From: Taudactylus pleione
Lineage: Eukaryota; Chordata; Amphibia; Anura; Myobatrachidae
NCBI GenBank assembly: GCA_031769625.1
Contig: JAUIMM010001030.1
Coordinates: 2,466,001-2,530,000, forward strand
Direction: 5' to 3'
DNA length: 64,000 nucleotides
The translations under genes were made by a program, and so were the position numbers. The notes below the pieces were generated by a model. It did not search any database. It saw only the letters and a list, made by a program, of their open reading frames with translations, and was not told the DNA's origin. Within the stretch, counting starts at the first letter, position 1. Every line of letters starts with the position of its first letter. Below are positions 57,335 to 64,000 of the stretch, one piece after another.

Positions 57335-60300
57335 TTATAGCCGACCAAATCTTTGGACTACAATGGAGCATACGCAGAATCCTGCACAAATTCTGGCAGC
57401 TCAAATTCAGACTCTTACTCAAAAAGTTCATGAACTCTCACTTCAAGTTTAAGATGTCCGTACCTCCTCGTTACAAGCTGCTCTTAAGGAGCCCAAAATT
57501 TACTTGCCTTATCGTTTCTCTGGTGACAGAGGACCTCATTCAGAGTTGGTCGAAGCGGCCGCACAGTCGTACAGGAAAAGGGGCCGGATATTCAAATGAT
57601 TCCCTCGCAAGTTGCGTCCCTAAGTTCGGATCGGTAGTTGGCCGACCAAGGGGAGGAAGCGGTCGCAAGACAAAAAAATACGCCCCCTTCTCGTACGCAT
57701 TGCACGTCATCTCCGGGCATATAAGGATTAATGGAGACCATCGGGAACTGGTCATAGAGCTTAAGGTTGACCATACCCTCACTTAAGCTCTACGATCATG
57801 TCAGTGTAAAAACCTCCCATGTCACATGTGCCATGACGCCACTTTGTTAATTATGCACTCCCATAATCCGCATGCACTCCCATAAAACGCCGTTCGCATA
57901 ATGAGGCACGCCTGCGTTCGGATCTCCACTCCCTCGTTTTCAAGCACCTTCCCCTGTTACCACCCACAAACGCCTCCATCTGTCACTCAAACTACCGACC
58001 TGGCTGTGTTCAAGGAGAGAGAAATTTCTGATCGTAGCGGCTAGTTTGCGCACGTGCATTGCGAACTTTACGCATGCGCAGTATAGCGAACATCGGTGGC
58101 GTACGACCGTGCGGCCGCAACGTCCGACTCTGAATGAGGTCCAGAAACTTCTTTGTAAATTTCTGTGAGAGTTGTAAACTTTATTTCCGTATGCGTCCAG
58201 TCTCTTCAGGTTCTGAGACACAAAGAGTTGGACTTATTATTTCCCTGACTCAGGGTGATCCGCAAACATGGGCATTTGGACTGCCTTCCTCGCATGTTGC
58301 CCTTCAGACTGTGGATGCCTTTTTCCTCCAGCTGGGCCTGTTGTATGATGACCCAGACAAGGTATCACTTGCAGAAACCAAGCTTCGCTCTCTTAAACAA
58401 GGACAAAAAGCTGCAGAGGATTATTGTTCTGAATTTCGTAGATGGGCAACGGAATCAGGCTGGAATGATTCGGCTTTGCGTAGTCAGTTTCGGATTGGAC
58501 TTTCTGAGGTAATAAAGGACATTCTTGTACAACATTCCCCGGCAAATACTCTGTTTGACCTCATGCAGAGTTATCCGTATTGACCGTTGTTTACGTTAAA
58601 GACGGAGAGAGCAATAGTTGCCTACTAGGTTTTCCCGATCTTCATGGCTTCCTTCACTGGATCGTGAGAAGCCTATGCAAATTGGAGCTTCTCGTCTGTC
58701 TCTGGGAGAAAGGTGTAGAAGACGTTCACGAGGTCTCTGTATGTACTGTGGAGACAAGGCTCATTCCATAAAAGACTCTCCTTTGATATCCGTAAAAAGG
58801 CAGGGTCTAAGTGTACAGGAGGAATTACACTTAGGTTTAGCCTCTATTTCCTCCAAGAATTCAGTACTTGTTCCTGTATCCATTCATTCATCTGATAAAG
58901 AGTTCAAGACAGGTTTTTTTGGATAGTGGAGCAGCAGCTAATTTTATGGACTATTCGTTCTTTCATAAGTTAAAGGTTCCTACAGTTCCATTAACGCAAG
59001 AAGTTTCCATTTGTGGCCTGGATGGCGGCTTAATCTCTAAAGGAACTCTTAAGGTTAAGACGCCTCTTATTCAGCTTACCATTGGTGGTCTACATATTGA
59101 ACTAATTTCATTTTTTCTTCTGCATTGTCCTTTGGTTTCTATTGTATTGGCCCTTCCGTGGCTTAAATTACACAATCCTTCCATTGACTGGTCCTCTGGG
59201 GAGATTATTAAGTGGAGTCCTGAATGTCAGTTTTCATGCCTCACTCCCTGTGCGGATGCTTTAATGTCCTGAAGTTTCGTTTGCTTGTAGCATTCCTCCT
59301 CAATATTTGGATTTTGCTGATGTTTTCTAAACAAAAAGCTAATGCATTGCCTCCACATCGATCATATGATTGCGCCATCAATCTTGTTTCTGGAGCCAAG
59401 TTGCCTAAAGGTCGTTTGTATCCTCTGTCCATTCCTGAGAGTAAAGCTATGGAGGATTATATTAAAGATGATTTAGCCAGAGGATTTATTCGTCCATCCA
59501 AGTCCCTGGTTGGTGCAGGCTTCTTTTTTGTCCAAAAGAAGGATGGGTCTCCACGTCCATGTATTGACTTTAGAGGACTTAACAGTGTAACCATCAAGAA
59601 CTCATACCCGCTACCTCTTATTTCTGTGCTTTTTGATCAACTCCGAGAAGTGACCATTTTCTGAAAAAAAAATTGATCTCAGTGGAGCTTATAACCTTAT
59701 TTGCATTAAGGAAGGTGATGAGTGGAAGACCGCTTTCAACACACATTCAGGTCACTATGAATACCTTGTCATGCCGTTTGGACTCGTTAACGCTCCTGCT
59801 GTTTTTCAGGATTTAATTAATGACGCTCTTCGAGAGTTCCTGGGTGTTTTTGAAGTTGTCTATTTGGATGATATCCTTATTTACTCCAAGTCAGAAGAGC
59901 TCCATGTTCAACATGTTAGTTTGGTTTTGCAACAGCTTCGTGAGCATTATCTTTTTGCTAAATTGGAGAAATGTGAATTCCACGTCGCTCAAGTATCCTT
60001 TTTGGGTTATGTCATCTCTACTGAGGAATTTTCGATGGATCCCTGTAAAGTCAAAGCAGTTCTTGAATGGGTTCAGCCCAATACTTTGAAGGGCATCCAG
60101 CGTTTCCTTGGATTTGCTAATTATTACCGGAGATATATCAATTCTTTCTCTACCATTGTGGCTCCTATTGTGGATCTTATCAAGAAAGGAGCGGATACAG
60201 CTAATTGGCCTTTGAAGGCTATCCAGGCTCCTGTTCTACGTCATCCTCTGGATAATAAATTGCATCCATGTGCATTTTTTTCATGCAAGTTTGCCACTGC

Positions 60301-62013
60301 TGAATGTAATTACGATGTGGGGGAACAGAGAATTGCTTGCCATTAAATGGGCTTTTGAAGATTGGAGGCACTGGCTTGAGGAGGCCAAACATCAAGTCAC
60401 GGTTTCCACTTATTATAAAAAATCTGGCCTATATTGAAACAACTAAGCGTCTCAATTCCAGACAAGCACATTGGGCTTTATTTTTTACTTGTTTTAATTT
60501 TATTTCCTTCCGTCCTGGTTCTAAAAATGTTAAAGCTGACGCTCTCTCCAGAAGTTTGTCTGATCAACAAGTCTCCGTTTCTGATGAACCCATCATTCCT
60601 AAAGATTTAATTCATTTTGCCTTAACCCGGACTCTAGCTGAGACACTCCAGAGATGCCAATCTGAAGCTCCATCAAATGTTCCTGCTCATCTTCAATTTG
60701 TTCCTGAGAGACTTAGGAAAACTGTCCTTTTGGATTTTCATTCTAAAAAAGCCTTTGGTCATCCAGGCATTACTAAGACTGTGGACATTCTCTCGTTCTG
60801 TCTGGTGGCCATCCTTAGCCAAAGATGTCCGTGAGTTTGTATTAGCATGTGAAGTCTGTGCCCATAATTAGACTCCTTGGACAGCTCCTCCTGGTCTTCT
60901 TCTTCCGTTGTCTACACCTAAGAGACCTTGGACGCACATTGCCATGGACTTCACTGTGTATCTTCCAGTTTCCTCTGGATGTTCGATTGTCTGAACGGTT
61001 GTGGACCGATTTAGTAAAATGGCACAATTTGTTCCTTTGTCCAAGCTGCCGTCGGCCAGAGAACTTTCTTCACTATTTATACAACACATCTTTAGACTTC
61101 ATGGATTGCCTTAGATATATTGTGTCTGATCGGGGCACTCAATTCATTCCACAATTTTGGAGAGCATTTTGTTCCTCGATGGGTATTTCTATCAGTCACT
61201 CTTCAGGATATCATCCACAGTCCAATGGTCAGTCGGAACGTGCCAACCAGTCTCTGAAGCAATATTTACATTTTCATTTCCAAATGTCATTCAGATTGGT
61301 TCCTGCATTTGCCTCTGGCAGAATTTGCGTTCAACAATGCTTGTCATTCAGCTTCATCTGTGTCTCCATTTTTCTAAATGACCAGTCAGCATCCCAGAGC
61401 TAACTCCTTTGAACCTAATGTTTCCACTGTGTCTACTCCACCATCTGTGTCTAGGCTTCGCCATATTTGGAGCAAATTTCATCAAAGTCTTGCAAAGTTT
61501 CTCTTCATTCCAAGAGTATTGCTGACAGGCATCGAAGACCATGTTTATTGAAAAAGGGAGATTTGGTCTGGCTTTCTACTAAGAATATCAAGCTGCGCCA
61601 ACCTACTCATAAATTGGGACCTAGATTCATTGGGCCTTTTCGCATTATTGCTCAAGTGAATCCCGTCGCTTTCAAGTTGCAACTACCCGATTCTTTACAT
61701 ATTAACAACACTTTTCATTGCTCTCTCCTCAAACCGTTTTTTTCTTCCACGAGATTTGGAAGTAAGCCTAGTTCCAAACCTGGTCCATTCATTGTCCATG
61801 GTGAAAAGGAATTTGTTGTTGAAATAATTCTGGACTAGTTCTCCAGAGGTAAATTACAGTTTTTGGTTCATTGGAGGGGTTACGGCCCAGAGGAACGTTC
61901 CTGGGTTTCGGAAGATGCACTCCATGCTCCCAGACTGAAGAGAATTTTCTTTCAGATGTTTCCCGATAAACCTGAATCTGAGGGTTCTTCAACCCTGTGT
62001 CAAGGGGGGGTAC
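57335..62013 (+). pseudogene. Chromodomain Ty3/gypsy gag-pol, disrupted
   Basis: Gag begins near 57363 and is interrupted by a MITE, then continues to about 58600. The zinc knuckle CMYCGDKAHSIKDS (about 58738) has lost its last Cys. Protease LDSGAAANF is at about 58920. RT runs 59300-60100 with [23 protein letters not shown] and catalytic YLDD at 59861-59872. A degraded RNase H lies at about 60180-60570. Integrase has an H2C2-type HPGITKTVD region (about 60760), SDRGTQF (about 61124) and [11 protein letters not shown] (about 61225). GPY/F-like LGPRFIGPFRII is at about 61614, and a chromodomain LVHWRGYGPEERSW at about 61860. Several frameshifts and stops separate these, so it is inactive. Fits vertebrate chromoviruses (sushi-like), family not certain. 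Confidence 0.9.
57531..58142 (+). mobile_element. MITE inserted in the chromovirus gag
   Basis: GGACCTCATTCAGAGT at the left and CTCTGAATGAGGTCC at the right. AGA is duplicated exactly at 57528-57530 and 58143-58145. The gag reading frame stops at one flank and resumes at the other. It is 612 bp and related to 8088-8686 in opposite orientation. CpG-rich. Confidence 0.85.
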
Positions 62014-62910
62014 TGTTACAAGTCCAGTCCAGGTCTGGTCTCCTGCCTGTATTCCTCCTGCTCCTGACCATGTTTCTAGGTTGCCAGGAGACCCAGATGT
62101 CAGAGGATTTCACGTTTCCTCCTAGTGTTGCCTGATTGACAGCTGATCCTAATTGGACTACCTGGACTGTCGCCACCCTGTCGGCTATAAAGTTTTCTTG
62201 TGGAACTTTTGGTTATGCAACTTGCTTTCTGTGCATCCAGACTTCCAGTTATATCGGTACATGCTGTGTGTGCTCACCGGCTTCTAAGTGACCCCCAGTA
62301 CCTCGGCGTCAGCTGCATCGCTGTCTACTAGGCCCTCCAGGCCATACAGCAATCCTGCTACAACACCACATTTCAATCATCGCTGTCTACCAGGCCTCAA
62401 GGCCATCCAGCAATCCTGTTTCAATACAATGTTTCAAGCATCGCTGTCTACTAGGCCATCCAGCAATCCTGCTTCTACACCACATTTCAAGCATCACTGT
62501 CTACTAGGCCCTCCAGCAATCCTGCTTCTATACCACGTTTCAAGCATCGCTGTCTACTAGGCCATCCAGCAATCCTGCTTCTACACCACATTTCAAGCAT
62601 CACTGTCTACTAGGCCCTCCAGCAATCCTGCTTCTATACCATGTTTCAAGCATCACTGTCAACTAGTCCCTCCTGGCCATTCAGCAACTTTAGTTTGGGC
62701 TGTAAATCTATATTCTATTGACTGTCCTATTGGAACAGCTCCTTACTGCACCATTGACATGTTGTGTTTTTACTGGCCCTCCAGGTTGACCATATCACTT
62801 ATTAAGTAAACTGCCATGATTTTAATATTCTGCTTGCGACTGTTCTTCGATGTGCCTCGTATCTCCAATATTTCCATCTCGGTCCTAGCAAATGCTAGAG
62901 GATCGTAACA
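62014..62910 (+). mobile_element. 3' LTR of the chromovirus
   Basis: TGTTACAAG...GATCGTAACA, 897 bases. It is preceded by a purine-rich tract CAAGGGGGGG at 62002-62010, a plausible polypurine tract. It has the same six tandem units as the 5' LTR (about 62322-62665). No clear target duplication (CCCCC left, TCCCC right). Confidence 0.85.
62186..62191 (+). promoter_or_regulatory. TATA box of the 3' LTR
   Basis: TATAAA within GGCTATAAAGTTTTC, in the position expected for an LTR promoter. The matching segment is deleted in the 5' LTR. Confidence 0.55.
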
Positions 62911-63467
62911 TCCCCTCACCTGCGGGGCCCACCAGCCCCTTCCTCTGCTACCTTTTTCCCTTTTCCATGGTTTATTAAATCTGTGCCAGTGGTCCTCTGC
63001 CCAGCTCTTTTTACAACTTTCCTTTTTCCTGGCTTATTAAATCTTATGATTTACTTACCTTACTCCGAGTCCTTTCTTCTGGCTTCTTCTCTTCCGGCAG
63101 ACACTGGCGCTGCTCCGCGGCTCCTCCGACATCTCCCATCCAGACAGAGGCGCAGTGTGATGTCATGACATCACCGGCGCTGACTCCAGGATAAACTTTA
63201 TTGATTATAAGGGCTGACAGACCTCAGCGCTGCATGCCATGTAGTTTAGAGTGGCCAGAGAGGGCCCCCCTTTACTTTATGGGGACCGAGTAGTGCGGTC
63301 CGGGTCAGTGGCGGGTGTTAGCAGCAGGTGGGCCCACCTTTTTCACTCAAGGAGCTGCGGGCTGTGCATTGGCAGTAATAGCGGGTAGGCCCCCTCTGTT
63401 CTGCCAGTGTCCGGGCCTGGTACTACAGTCCCGGCAGTCCCCCCTTGATGGCGGTCCTGTTCATATG

Positions 63468-64000
63468 CATTGCTTTTCACCTTTTACTGCTTTTTGCCTT
63501 TTGACTTATCCATCAAAACAGCCATTTGCAGTTATGTAAGCTATCAATAAATAATTAAAACATCTGAATGTGAGCTAAAGTGTTGTATTTTTTGGTTTTA
63601 GCCTGTTGCCTGAATGGACAAAATGCTATCGTTTATCTCACAGGTCTTTCCCCATCTTTATTTTCACTCATGGTGCTAGGTCTTTCTGGTGGACCAACAC
63701 AGAGATGCACCCAGTGGGCAAACAGGATACATGCAGAATGATGGTTATAAAAAGCACTTGCGAATGTATGCAGTTGCAGATAATACATATATAAATATAT
63801 AATGTTGTGAGCCTGAAATCTCTTAGTCAGGCTTGAATGATTAATTATTGTTATTAAAAATATATATTTTTTGGCCATATTACTTGCTCTCCTGCATTAA
63901 ACATGTACTATTGTATTTGAATGTTGCTTTGCAAGGCTCAAGCAAACATGCACATATTTTCGGTGTTCATTAGAGAAAATAAAATATGAACAATTATTTT
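63468..64000. other. No recognised feature
   Basis: AT-rich right edge of the window. No IGFBPL1 first exon or other gene seen on either strand. Confidence 0.45.

Larger units (their letters stand above)
56386..63459 (+). mobile_element. hAT-like element split by a chromovirus insertion
   Basis: The left end CAGGGCTGCCATCAGAAAT (56386) and the right end GATGGCGGTCCTG (to 63459) are imperfect inverted repeats. The 8-bp flanks TTCATTTG (56378-56385) and TTCATATG (63460-63467) match at seven positions. Without the LTR element (56473-62910) it would be about 636 bp, a size like its relative at 22822-23623. No transposase. Confidence 0.7.

Noticed and set aside
57540..58221. Minus-strand frames across the gag insertion
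   Set aside because: They lie in the MITE and match frames in its relative at 8088-8686. Not genes.

Overview
This is a vertebrate nuclear DNA window, most likely from a large-genome anuran amphibian. The evidence is spliced genes with long introns, L2 and CR1 LINE remains, a Penelope-like element, a chromodomain Ty3/gypsy element, a tRNA-headed SINE with an L2-type body, and dense nests of palindromic MITEs. The amphibian call is inferred from the mobile-element mix and is not proven. There is no operon-like organisation and nothing prokaryotic.

Two host genes are recognisable. An intact, intronless coding exon for mitochondrial aldehyde dehydrogenase ALDH1B1 lies at 25739-27286 (+), preceded by a clean splice acceptor. 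The last three coding exons of an IGFBPL1-like secreted protein lie on the minus strand at 47992-48101, 44466-44582 and 41538-41693. They splice in phase and together make the Ig-like domain. From my knowledge of the human map, ALDH1B1 and IGFBPL1 are also tail-to-tail neighbours on chromosome 9p, so this appears to be a conserved tetrapod gene pair. The first IGFBPL1 exon (signal peptide, IGFBP and Kazal domains) was not found and probably lies beyond base 64000.

Almost everything else is mobile DNA. From 0.8 to 13.3 kb a decayed hAT transposase gene seems to have been split into three collinear fragments by later insertions, including a segment flanked by a 14-bp duplication and a Penelope-like element that encodes a GIY-YIG endonuclease and carries a hammerhead-like motif. 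From 13.4 to 25.4 kb there are a CR1 LINE, several MITEs, nested non-autonomous DNA transposons and an L2 3' end. From 27 to 41 kb there are hAT-like and palindromic MITEs and an 863-bp composite fold-back element. The IGFBPL1 introns (41.7-48 kb) hold MITEs that come within 13-25 bases of splice donors, and a minisatellite. From 51.0 to 53.6 kb a second hAT copy runs in the opposite direction. From 56.4 to 63.5 kb there is a three-layer nest: a hAT-like element holds a near full-length chromovirus, which itself holds a MITE.

A MITE group with termini close to GGGCCTGATTCAGA occurs at six or more sites. At the copies with readable ends it is flanked by 3-bp direct repeats of differing sequence (AAG, TGA, ACT, TAT, AGA, probably ATG). 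This and the composite fold-back copy are the least familiar structures here. All boundaries come from reading the sequence by eye, without alignment software.
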